From the NCBI GenBank assembly GCA_027621915.1, contig JAQCAD010000001.1, forward strand, positions 62,001-126,000: a stretch of 64,000 bases of DNA, given 5' to 3'. Every line of letters starts with the position of its first letter. Within the stretch, counting starts at the first letter, position 1. Under the pieces are notes generated by a model. It was given only the letters and a program-made list of their open reading frames with translations. It was not told where the DNA came from and made no database searches. Both the position numbers and the translations under genes were made by a program. Source of the stretch: Pseudomonadota bacterium. Its GTDB lineage: Bacteria > Pseudomonadota > Gammaproteobacteria > Steroidobacterales > Woeseiaceae. Shown here one piece after another: positions 1 to 8,339 of the stretch.

Positions 1-21
1 GGGTCCAGAAACCTGTGCATT

Positions 22-47
22 AAAAAAGGGGCCGGACGGCCCCTTTT
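22..47 (-). terminator. Rho-independent terminator
   Basis: A stem GGGGCCG/CGGCCCC (28-34 with 37-43) has AAAAAA before it and TTTT after it. It therefore reads as a terminator in both directions. It lies about 30 bases beyond the stop of the minus-strand methyltransferase gene and most likely ends that transcript. Confidence 0.8.
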
Positions 48-75
48 CAGCGCTTTCGGCGAGAACTTCCGATCG

Positions 76-834
76 TTAATTCGGCTTTTGATACTTGTGA
101 ACGAAAGTCGTCGTCTTTCCTTCAAGCCCGGTTTCAAACCAGACATTCATCCGGTCATCATCCGGGTTCATGTAGAGTCCGGGCGCTTCGTCAGCAAATT
201 CAAACCCAACGCCAGTAATGTCCGCTTTAGCCGTATTCGGTGGTGTTCGATGCCAGCCGGCACTTTGGGTGCGGGTAGCGCTTTCAACGGCCGCATGCTC
301 GATAACAATGAAAGTGCCACCAGGTTTCAGTACTCGTAAGAACTCCGAAACCAGCGCCGCTGATTTTGCCGGAAACGTTTCTCCGGAGTCCTCGGCATAG
401 TGCATGTGATGGTAGATATAGGACAGGAAAACGGTGTCGACAGAATCATCTTCGAGCGGCAAAGGCGTGCCGGACTCGGTCGGCAATAACTCGATGTTTC
501 CGAAGGGCGCGAGCTGTTCTGTCAGCGCCGCCTTGCGCGAATCAAATCTTTCCCCTGCTGTTTGTTGCGCATAAATCTTTCCGTCGCCTCCTGCGATGGG
601 GCTAAACAATTCCGACCAGTAACCACCGCCTGATCCGTAGTCGAGTACAACGTCGCCCGCTCCGACCGATACAAAAGCAAGCATACCCGCCGGTTTTCGC
701 GCTCCATCACGTTCCCGGTTCGCCTCAGCCCGATTAGAGTTTTCAATTGATTCCGAAATTGTCGCGCCCTGAACGGCGCCCGCGCAGGCCGTGATAATAA
801 AAACGGCTGCTGTAAGTCTTATTAATGCTTTCAT
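76..834 (-). CDS. Exported class I SAM-dependent methyltransferase
   Basis: The 252-residue protein begins with a signal peptide (residues 1-23, cleavage near VQG-AT) and continues as a Rossmann-fold methyltransferase. SAM motif I is VVLDYGSGGGYW (about 62-73), and the later segments DSVDTVFLSYIYHH and EFLRVLKPGGTF are typical post-motif strands. It resembles the predicted methyltransferases of COG4798, several of which carry signal peptides. Their substrate is unknown, and a periplasmic enzyme would have an unexplained SAM supply. The start is set by a GGGGGAG ribosome site 4-5 bases upstream. It is a single-gene unit closed by the terminator at 22-47. Confidence 0.8.
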   Translation of the reverse strand: MKALIRLTAAVFIITACAGAVQGATISESIENSNRAEANRERDGARKPAGMLAFVSVGAGDVVLDYGSGGGYWSELFSPIAGGDGKIYAQQTAGERFDSRKAALTEQLAPFGNIELLPTESGTPLPLEDDSVDTVFLSYIYHHMHYAEDSGETFPAKSAALVSEFLRVLKPGGTFIVIEHAAVESATRTQSAGWHRTPPNTAKADITGVGFEFADEAPGLYMNPDDDRMNVWFETGLEGKTTTFVHKYQKPN

Positions 835-1281
835 TTGCTCCCCCTGAGAATGATAGGCCCGTCACCGGTATTGCGAATTGCGGCTTCGGAGTTGAACGTC
901 CTCTTGCGTCCGCATAAACGTGATTCTACCCGGATCGGAGTGATTTGGCTCGATCGATGCCGGGAATGAATCTGGCCGCGGCAGAGTTTTGACCACGAAT
1001 TTCGCATTTAATTCCCGCGCCGCTGGCACGAAATCCCGTTTATCTTCCCCGTGACGCGATCATCGAAAGCCCGTAGCGTGATAGAAATATGTCGACGAGT
1101 AATTGAATAACATCATGGCGGCCAAGACTACTGGTCCAGCAAAAGAATTAATCTATCGGGCTTCTGTCCACTGTGTTTTATTATAGGCAAAAGCTTCGGG
1201 GATATATCTGGTAAATTCGGGTGGATATCCAACTGCCAAGCGACTTAATAACAACGAGTATTCAATTCTGGAACAGATCTT
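835..1281. other. Intergenic region, divergent promoters expected
   Basis: This region lies between the divergent methyltransferase and kdsB genes and must hold promoters for both. I see no convincing coding frame beyond a 23-codon run near 1115. There is no clear RNA gene, repeat or terminator. Confidence 0.4.
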
Positions 1282-2037
1282 ATGAACGATTTTGTTGTGG
1301 TAATTCCGGCACGTTATGCGAGCACTCGCCTGCCCGGTAAGCCACTCCGATTGATTGCCGGCGAACCCATGATCTGGCATGTCCATCAACTTGCGCTAAG
1401 GAGCAGTGCGAAGGAGGTATGGATCGCTACTGATGACGAGCGAATAGAGGAAACGGCTTTGGGTTTTGGCGCTAAGGTCTGCATGACACGATCAGATCAT
1501 CGGTCCGGGACCGATCGCCTGGCTGAAGTAAGCGACTTGCAAAAGTGGCCTGACGACCTGGTGGTTGTCAATCTTCAGGGAGACGAGCCACTGATGCCGC
1601 CTGAATTGATTGATCAATGTGCCGCTTTGCTCAATCCTGGCACAGCGGACATGGCAACCCTGGCAAGCTCGCTAGACGCGATCACGGATTTCCACAATCC
1701 GAGTGTCGTAAAAGTCATTGTCGACAGAAACGATGATGCGCTTTATTTCAGTCGCGCGGCGATACCACATTGTCGGGAAGAACAATCGATTGAGCGTCTC
1801 GAATCAGTAGCGCTTCGTCATCATGGTATTTACACCTATCGTCGGCATGTACTGCGACAACTCGTCGAGGCTGGTCCCTGTGCCCTGGAGCAGTGCGAGA
1901 TGCTCGAGCAGTTACGGGCGCTGTGGCTCGGCATCACGTTGCGTGTCGGGCGCGCTACGACCCGGCCCGGGCCCGGGGTGGATACCGAAGAAGATTTGAG
2001 CGTTGTGGAAGCAATGCTCAAGGCAATTTCTGAATAA
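1282..2037 (+). CDS. kdsB: 3-deoxy-manno-octulosonate cytidylyltransferase
   Basis: KdsB activates Kdo with CTP to give CMP-Kdo, the donor for the inner core of lipopolysaccharide, in the cytoplasm. The 251-residue length is normal for the family. The N-terminal nucleotide-binding signature IPARYASTRLPGKP sits at residues 8-21, followed by RSGTDR (74-79) and NLQGDEP (97-103), all family hallmarks. The ATG is preceded by a weak GGA ribosome site. The 3' end overlaps the convergent M24 peptidase gene by about 20 bases. Its presence indicates a Gram-negative, LPS-bearing host. Confidence 0.95.
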   Translation: MNDFVVVIPARYASTRLPGKPLRLIAGEPMIWHVHQLALRSSAKEVWIATDDERIEETALGFGAKVCMTRSDHRSGTDRLAEVSDLQKWPDDLVVVNLQGDEPLMPPELIDQCAALLNPGTADMATLASSLDAITDFHNPSVVKVIVDRNDDALYFSRAAIPHCREEQSIERLESVALRHHGIYTYRRHVLRQLVEAGPCALEQCEMLEQLRALWLGITLRVGRATTRPGPGVDTEEDLSVVEAMLKAISE

Positions 2038-3433
2038 CACCAACCTCTTCCATCAGTCGTTCAATGTCGTCCATTTCCACTGCCAGATTATCAGAGAGGT
2101 TTTCGACGCCAGTGTCGGTCACCACAACGACATCCTCCATCCTTACGTACAGCGTTTCCTCCGGCACCCATATCATCGGGTCGATCGAGAACACCATTCC
2201 GGGTTCCAGAATTCGATTACGGTAGTTGCCAACATCATGCACGGTCATCCCGACAGGATGGGAAAGGTGACCTTTGAAATCGAAGGCCGCTTCACAGGCG
2301 GTGCGATAGATTTCTTTAGAGAATTTGATTTTACTGAAAACGATTCGCATATCGCTCGCCGCTTCCGCCATCACCTGATCGGGCGTTACGCCGGGTCGAA
2401 TGTAGCGTAACAACGCCTTCTGGTACTCCACGATAAATCCGTAGAGATCCCTTTGATCGGGTGTGTAGCGGCCGTTGACCGGCCACATTCGGGTTACGTC
2501 GGATGTGTAGTAGTGATAGTCAGGCGCGACGTCCATCAATATGAGATCACCATCCGCGACCGGATCCGAATTGGCAGAGTAGTGACCCATCCAGGCGTTC
2601 GTTCCGCCACCTACAATTGCGCTGTAACTGAATCCACGCGCGTCATTCATCTTGAAAATAAACTGTGCCACGGCCTCGAGTTGATACTCCATCACGCCAG
2701 CGCGAGTCGAACGAATAGCCTCTGCAATGCCAAGACCGGCAAGTTCGCTGGCCCTGCGGATCAGGTCTATTTCCTTGCCGGACTTGATCAGGCGCATGTT
2801 GTCGAGAATCAGGGACAGGTCCCGAATTTCGAATTGCGGATATCGGAGTCTCAGCAACTGAATAAACTGGCCTGGTCTGGATGCCCTCCCATCCCAGGGA
2901 TCCGCAATGCGGCGCCCCTGTCCACTCAAAACTTCGTCGCGACTCTGGCGCTCCTTCTCGTCGGGACTAAAAGGCGTATAAAGTGCCGGCGTCGGCGGGC
3001 GCCACAGGTAGGCGTGCGTGAAGTCAGTCCCCATTTTCTCGATCGGACGAACGCGTTCGACGCCGGTGATCTTCATGATCAGCGCGTGGTCCTCTGCAGA
3101 AAATCGTTTTCCTTCCACGCGCTCTCGCTCCGGATCGCGATGCGGCAGATAAATAGTCGTCTCTTTTTTAACACCATCCAGCACCATGTAGGCTGAGGGC
3201 GTTTCGAGTCCGCTCAGGTAGAAAAATGTATTGCTCTGCCGAAAAACGACGAAGCCATCGACATCCTCGGCGCCCTGGATGATGGCGATATTCTCGCCGA
3301 TTGCAGCGTATACAGCTGAGCGTCGTTCTTGAAATTCCTCCACCGTAAAGTCATTCTGAAAGTGAAAATCCGGGGCCGCAGTGGATGCGAATGGAATCAG
3401 TGCGAAGATCAGGGCCGATACATTAAGTTTCAT
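2018..3433 (-). CDS. Secreted M24 family aminopeptidase (Xaa-Pro type)
   Basis: This creatinase/aminopeptidase-P fold metallopeptidase probably removes N-terminal residues ahead of proline in the periplasm. A signal peptide spans residues 1-20. The pita-bread ligands are D301 (LMDVAPD), D312 (TSDVTRMWP), H392 (LSHPVG), D418 (FSIDP) and E433 (RMED). The fourth ligand is Asp where Glu is usual; the paralogue at 14649-16133 keeps Glu. I chose the ATG at 3433 rather than 3457 because of its GAGG ribosome site and the ATGA overlap with the stop of the M1 peptidase, which implies translational coupling. The pair forms a peptide-degrading operon. Confidence 0.87.
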   Translation of the reverse strand: MKLNVSALIFALIPFASTAAPDFHFQNDFTVEEFQERRSAVYAAIGENIAIIQGAEDVDGFVVFRQSNTFFYLSGLETPSAYMVLDGVKKETTIYLPHRDPERERVEGKRFSAEDHALIMKITGVERVRPIEKMGTDFTHAYLWRPPTPALYTPFSPDEKERQSRDEVLSGQGRRIADPWDGRASRPGQFIQLLRLRYPQFEIRDLSLILDNMRLIKSGKEIDLIRRASELAGLGIAEAIRSTRAGVMEYQLEAVAQFIFKMNDARGFSYSAIVGGGTNAWMGHYSANSDPVADGDLILMDVAPDYHYYTSDVTRMWPVNGRYTPDQRDLYGFIVEYQKALLRYIRPGVTPDQVMAEAASDMRIVFSKIKFSKEIYRTACEAAFDFKGHLSHPVGMTVHDVGNYRNRILEPGMVFSIDPMIWVPEETLYVRMEDVVVVTDTGVENLSDNLAVEMDDIERLMEEVGVIQKLP

Positions 3434-5079
3434 GGCAGAACCTCGTTGAACGTCCATCGGGCAAGAAGGACAGTGCGTGGGTCGATGACCACCGTGTCAG
3501 GCTTTTCGGCAACCGGGATCGAAAGTCGGCCGCCACCGGCCTCGAGCATCAGTTGATGAACGGAAGGGATTGCCTCCCCGCTCGCATATACACCGATTTC
3601 GACAACTGTCGAATATTTTGAGTCACCACCCTGTGCTTGCGCCAGGGAGATATCTACACTGCCGGACTGTTCATTGTACTGCCATGTTCCATCAAGCACG
3701 ATATTACCGCCCTGATAAAGCCACTGATCAAAGAATTCCGTCAGATCGCAGCGACAAGCCGATTCCATCTCAAAGCGAAAGTCCGCAGTGCTTGCATGTG
3801 AGTTCATATATTTTCGATAATAGTTTTGAATTCCATTCCACCAGTTTTCGTCACCCATCAAATTTCTCAGCATATGCAATGTCCATGCACCTTTGTTGTA
3901 GATCTGACGTGTAGTCACTTTTGTCATGTCGTCAAGATTATCGTGGACGATTCGATAATCAGGCTGCTCGTCATGGAACTCGAAAACCTTGTCGCGTACG
4001 TCAGCCATGCTTTCAATGAAGAGGTCGTAGCCGTCGGCGTACTCGAAAAACAAGTATGAAAAATACGTCGCGAAACCCTCGCTAAGCCATACATCGTCCC
4101 AACTCGCCTCGGTGACGGAGTTTCCGAACCATTGATGTGCGATTTCATGGACGATCACATAACGCCATCGGGCAGTGCGCTCACCGGTAACCGCAGCATC
4201 CGAATACAAAATGGCGGACGCTGCCTCCATCCCTCCGCCAACACTATTGCCCTGAATATTGGCGAGCTTCTCGTACACGAACGGCCCAACGTAACTCGAC
4301 ATGAATTCCAGTACCTGCCGCGTCGGCACGGCAAAATCGTAGAATCCCGCATCGCGGTCCTGGCGATAAACCCACGTCTGAATGGACTTGTGATCGAACT
4401 CATCAACGTATTGAACAGCAAAATCGGCCGCTGCCAGGACGTAGAGCCAGGGCGCGATTGGAACGGATTGGCGCCAGTGAGTCCGGCGCATACCATTGCC
4501 GAGCCCGGACTGCTCCACGAGTAAACCGTTGGATACGACCTGCCATTGTTCCGGCGCGGTAATCAACATCTCACTCGTCGCCTTGTCGGAAATGTGGTCA
4601 ACGGTCGGCAACCAGTTGCGCGCTTTGTCCGGCCAGTTATCGCTGAATGCGGTGAGTTCGCCGTACTTGTTCTCTTTGATCAGAAGGCCTGTAACGGGGA
4701 TTCCAGAATATCCGATGAAGACTTCCAGCACGTCATTGGCAGTGGAGAGTTCAGGCAGATCGATCAAAAGGACATCGCGCTCATGCCGGAACTTCAGCGG
4801 ATTTCCTTCTGCGGTTACGACACTAACAGTCATTCCACGCCCGGCTCGTTCTCTCGTTTGATTGACGAGGTCAAGGCGCAATTGACGAATGCCGCTGGTC
4901 AGAAACTTTGCCTGGACTCCTGCGGTAGCCACGATGCGCCCCGATTTATCGCCCAGGTCAATTTCGAATCGATAGTGAACAATGTCGATGCCAGGGTTTA
5001 CCGGGTAGGTATCCGCAATCGACACAAAAGGCACTATCATCAGGATGAAAAGAGAGGCGATGCGGTGGCGCAATTTCAT
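3430..5079 (-). CDS. Secreted M1 family zinc aminopeptidase
   Basis: A gluzincin aminopeptidase of 549 residues with a signal peptide (1-22). The exopeptidase motif reads GGMEAAS (282-288) instead of the common GAMEN form. The zinc motif is HEIAH (311-315), with the third ligand E334 in WLSEG. The QIYNKGAW segment probably supplies the catalytic Tyr. The enzyme lacks the long C-terminal domain of PepN and is closer in size to shorter secreted M1 peptidases. The start has a GGGAG ribosome site. The gene overlaps the downstream M24 gene by ATGA, so both products probably trim extracellular peptides together. Confidence 0.9.
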   Translation of the reverse strand: MKLRHRIASLFILMIVPFVSIADTYPVNPGIDIVHYRFEIDLGDKSGRIVATAGVQAKFLTSGIRQLRLDLVNQTRERAGRGMTVSVVTAEGNPLKFRHERDVLLIDLPELSTANDVLEVFIGYSGIPVTGLLIKENKYGELTAFSDNWPDKARNWLPTVDHISDKATSEMLITAPEQWQVVSNGLLVEQSGLGNGMRRTHWRQSVPIAPWLYVLAAADFAVQYVDEFDHKSIQTWVYRQDRDAGFYDFAVPTRQVLEFMSSYVGPFVYEKLANIQGNSVGGGMEAASAILYSDAAVTGERTARWRYVIVHEIAHQWFGNSVTEASWDDVWLSEGFATYFSYLFFEYADGYDLFIESMADVRDKVFEFHDEQPDYRIVHDNLDDMTKVTTRQIYNKGAWTLHMLRNLMGDENWWNGIQNYYRKYMNSHASTADFRFEMESACRCDLTEFFDQWLYQGGNIVLDGTWQYNEQSGSVDISLAQAQGGDSKYSTVVEIGVYASGEAIPSVHQLMLEAGGGRLSIPVAEKPDTVVIDPRTVLLARWTFNEVLP

Positions 5080-5647
5080 TTGTGCTCCCTGGATCGACGG
5101 CCGAGACAGACACTAAAATGATTGAAAACGCGATCGCACGCAAGTTTGCCGTATGAAATTTTCGTGTGACGAAAAATCAAACTATAGACCGAAGGATTTG
5201 CGGAGAATCGGCGTCCTGCCTGTAGAAGCGTTCTTTTTACAGGCAACCCCGGATGCTACCTTCGATCAACGCTGCTCCATGGTGACTATCTCTTGCGGCC
5301 TCAATCTTCATCGAAAGCGCGAACAATTCACAGCTATTCGCAGCCTTATTCGACTTGCTTGATATCTCGTCGCAATCCGACCCTGGATTTCTCCTTACAA
5401 TCCTCCTGTTGATGGTGATGGTCCTGGTTCACCGGGCTCATCTTCGTATCGCTTTTCAAGGCGCGACTGATCTGCGTTCAGTTCGAGATTCAGATTAACA
5501 ATATGTAGCGCCGAGCCTGCGAAATATGTCCATAAACTCATGAATCGCTGAAGTTGACCCATTCCCGATGTCGCAATGCGGTGACACTGTGACGGTCAAG
5601 ACAAAGCGACTATGCTGACGACGAACCCAATTCGAAAGGGGCGACCC
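5080..5647. other. Long intergenic region
   Basis: This stretch lies between the divergent M1 peptidase and sugar dehydrogenase genes. An open frame at 5153-5362 (69 codons) has no ribosome site, no recognisable composition and no family resemblance. An imperfect hairpin GCCTGTA...TACAGGC occurs near 5219-5246. Otherwise I see only expected promoter space. Confidence 0.35.
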
Positions 5648-6622
5648 GTGGGCAGTCAAATCATCAATTCTCGATCGATTATTTCGTTTCTCTCGATTCT
5701 GTTCGTCGCGTCATGCGGTAGTGGTGGCGGCAGTGCGAGCGCTCCTCCTCCGCCCTCGCCCCCACCCCCGCCTCCGCCCCCGGCGGCCCTGTCGGTCGCG
5801 ATAACCGAAGTGTTTGACCAGGTCACGATGCAGGCCCCGGTAGCCTTGATCCAGGCACCTGGCGACGCGAGCCGGTGGTTTGTCGTCGAGCAACAAGGCA
5901 TCGTCCGCGTTTTTCCGAACGTCGCCAATGTCACCAACAACGACGTCAGTGTCTTCATCGACATCAGTGCGCGTGTGCTGAGCGGCGGCGAGCGCGGATT
6001 GCTCGGAATGGCGTTTCATCCGGATTTTGGCAACGGCAATTATGAGGTTTTCTTTTCTTACACACGCAACAACGGCGGCACCGAGTCTGCGATCACACGG
6101 TTTCGCAGCAACGACTTCGGCCTGTCACTGGATACTTCAGTGGAGGACATCATTCTCACTATTCCGCAGGATTTTGATAACCACAATGGCGGGCAAATTG
6201 AGTTCGGACCTGACGGGTACCTGTACGGGGGATTGGGCGACGGCGGCGACAGGATAGAAAACGGCAATAACTATGGCTGGAAGATAATGGAAGGTGCGCA
6301 CTGCCGCCCGCCGACAACGGGCTGCAGCATGACCGGCCTGGTCAATCCTGTTACTGAATATGATCGGAGCCAGGGGCAGTCCGTGACCGGGGGATACGTC
6401 TATCGTGGAGCTTCAATTCCTGAACTACAGGGAATGTATGTGTATGGTGATTTCGGGTCGGGCCGAATCTGGACGATACCGGCAACGAGTCAGCAGGGTA
6501 CGGTAGGCCAGTTGCTGCTTTCGACGGGGTTTGGGATTTCCTCGTTCGCCGAGGACATCGACGGTGAACTCTACGTCATCGATTATGGCGGGGCCGTGCA
6601 TCAGCTCGTCGATGTACCCTAG
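5648..6622 (+). CDS. PQQ-dependent sugar dehydrogenase family lipoprotein, internally shortened
   Basis: A beta-propeller protein related to soluble glucose/sorbosone dehydrogenases. A lipoprotein signal ends in FVASC, followed by a long proline tract (PPPP-S-P8). Family motifs seen are GERGLLGMAFHPDF, the DNHNGG catalytic-His segment (His near residue 179) and NYGWKIMEG. Between GLGDGG and DRIENG the usual stretch of roughly 80-90 residues (GKILRID, GLRNP and GDVGQ motifs, which bind PQQ and calcium) is missing. The join at about 6245 keeps the frame. The GTG at 5648 has an AAAGGGG ribosome site and is preferred to the ATG at 5612. It may be a non-catalytic propeller. Confidence 0.75.
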   Translation: MGSQIINSRSIISFLSILFVASCGSGGGSASAPPPPSPPPPPPPPAALSVAITEVFDQVTMQAPVALIQAPGDASRWFVVEQQGIVRVFPNVANVTNNDVSVFIDISARVLSGGERGLLGMAFHPDFGNGNYEVFFSYTRNNGGTESAITRFRSNDFGLSLDTSVEDIILTIPQDFDNHNGGQIEFGPDGYLYGGLGDGGDRIENGNNYGWKIMEGAHCRPPTTGCSMTGLVNPVTEYDRSQGQSVTGGYVYRGASIPELQGMYVYGDFGSGRIWTIPATSQQGTVGQLLLSTGFGISSFAEDIDGELYVIDYGGAVHQLVDVP

Positions 6623-6670
6623 TGTTCGACTTCGCTCACTATGTCATGACAAAAAGAATCCCTTCGAGCC

Positions 6671-8167
6671 CTATGCGTCGAATTCGATCCAAGTGGTTTT
6701 CAGCTCGGTGTAGTCGTCAAATGCGTGCATCGACTTGTCACGTCCATTTCCGCTTTGTTTGAACCCGCCGAAAGGCACTGTCATGTCGCCACCGAAGTAG
6801 TTGTTGATGCCCATCGTTCCGACCCTAACCGCAGCCGCGACCCGGTGCGCAGTATTGATGTTATTGCTCCACACGGCTCCGGCAAGCCCATAGATTGAAT
6901 CATTGGCAATCGCAACCGCCTCCTCTGCGTCCTTGAAGCCAATGACAGACATGACCGGGCCGAAGATCTCTTCCTGCGCCACTCGCATATTGTTGTTCAC
7001 GTCATCAAGTATGGTCGGCTCGTAATAGCTGCCGCCTGACTCCTCCATGACCTGCTTTCCGCCAGCCATCAGGGACGCGCCTTCCTGCTGTCCGATTTCG
7101 ACGTAATCGGCTACTGTTTTGAGCTGCGCTGCGTCTATCATCGGGCCCATCGCCGTCGAAGGGTCCAGTGGATCACCCGGCATCCATTTCCTGCTTTGTG
7201 CAACGACCATTTCGACGAACTTTTCCCGGATGCTCTCTTCGACGATTAACCGCGTGCCGGCTGTACAGGTCTGGCCACCGTTGTAGAACACCGCAATCGC
7301 CGCGAACATAGCCGCTTTCTCGAGATTTGAATCTGCGAAAACGATATTCGGACTTTTGCCGCCGAGTTCCAGGAAGGTGCGTTTCAAGTTCGACGCCCCC
7401 GAATACTGCATCAATTGCTTGCCGACCTCTGTCGAGCCGGTGAAAGTTAATCCATCGATGTCGTCATGCAATGCAAGATGCCGCCCCAGGCTGCCACCCG
7501 ATCCCGGCAACACCTGCAGTACGCCATCAGGTAAGCCTGCGTCGCTCGCGAGACCTGCGATACGTAGCGCTGACAGCGGCGTATTCGACGCGGGCTTGAG
7601 AATGACAGAGTTTCCTGTTGCCAATGACGGCGCGAGCTTCCATGCAGTGGTTGAAAGCGGGAAGTTCCATGGGACGATCGCCGCTACCACGCCCAGGGGG
7701 AGCCTTTGAATCAGCGCAAGGCAATCCCGTGGTGTCGGCGCGATCTGGTCATACGCTTTGTCAATCGCTTCGCCGCTCCAGCGAATAGTGCGAATCGCGG
7801 ATGGAACGTCAACACCCGCTGTATCCGCTATCGGCTTGCCGACATCAAGACACTCGAGCAGTGCGATTTCGTCGGCATTGTCCTCGATCAGTTCGGCCCA
7901 TCGAATCAGTACCGTTTTCCGGTCGGCGGGCGACATCGACGCCCATATGCCACTTGCAAATGTCGCCCTCGCGACCTGCACCGCACGGTCCGCGTCTTCG
8001 ACTCCGCAATTCGCGACGTCGGTGAGCTGCTGGCCATTGGCCGGATTCACTGTTGCGCGTGTTCCCCCGGCCAGGGCGCCCTGGTATCGGCCATTGATAA
8101 ACGCCCGACCCTCGATCTTCAACCCCGCAGCCAGCGATTTCCAATCATTTTTGGTTTTGTCCAACAT
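6671..8167 (-). CDS. NAD(P)-dependent aldehyde dehydrogenase (PuuC-like)
   Basis: Full-length ALDH of 498 residues oxidising an aldehyde to the acid. Motifs include PWNFPLS (166-172), the catalytic general base E267 in LELGGKSP, and nucleophile C301 in GGQTCTAG. The sequence is closest in style to gamma-glutamyl-aminobutyraldehyde/betaine-type dehydrogenases, but the substrate cannot be fixed. The start at 8167 has a GAGGA ribosome site 7 bases upstream. The longer frame to 8245 would add an arginine-rich tail without support. It is divergent from the sodium symporter at 8340, so the pair may take up and oxidise a common substrate; this is inference. Confidence 0.88.
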   Translation of the reverse strand: MLDKTKNDWKSLAAGLKIEGRAFINGRYQGALAGGTRATVNPANGQQLTDVANCGVEDADRAVQVARATFASGIWASMSPADRKTVLIRWAELIEDNADEIALLECLDVGKPIADTAGVDVPSAIRTIRWSGEAIDKAYDQIAPTPRDCLALIQRLPLGVVAAIVPWNFPLSTTAWKLAPSLATGNSVILKPASNTPLSALRIAGLASDAGLPDGVLQVLPGSGGSLGRHLALHDDIDGLTFTGSTEVGKQLMQYSGASNLKRTFLELGGKSPNIVFADSNLEKAAMFAAIAVFYNGGQTCTAGTRLIVEESIREKFVEMVVAQSRKWMPGDPLDPSTAMGPMIDAAQLKTVADYVEIGQQEGASLMAGGKQVMEESGGSYYEPTILDDVNNNMRVAQEEIFGPVMSVIGFKDAEEAVAIANDSIYGLAGAVWSNNINTAHRVAAAVRVGTMGINNYFGGDMTVPFGGFKQSGNGRDKSMHAFDDYTELKTTWIEFDA

Positions 8168-8339
8168 AAACGAATCCTCAATTGCGCCTTGATGAGTACA
8201 GTCCATCGATCGCGCGCGATGTGGCCGGTACCGATAAGGTAGCACCTCCTCGACCGCTCCGGAAACCGAGCGCCTTCCGGTTGTTGGTGGGCGCTGCGAT
8301 TATTCGTCATACTGCCGCTACAGCCGGGGGATAATCCGA

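Noticed and set aside
1115-1190. Short 23-codon frame upstream of kdsB
   Set aside because: No ribosome site and no resemblance to a leader peptide.
5153-5362. 69-codon open frame
   Set aside because: No ribosome site, no family match and unremarkable composition; it is most likely chance.
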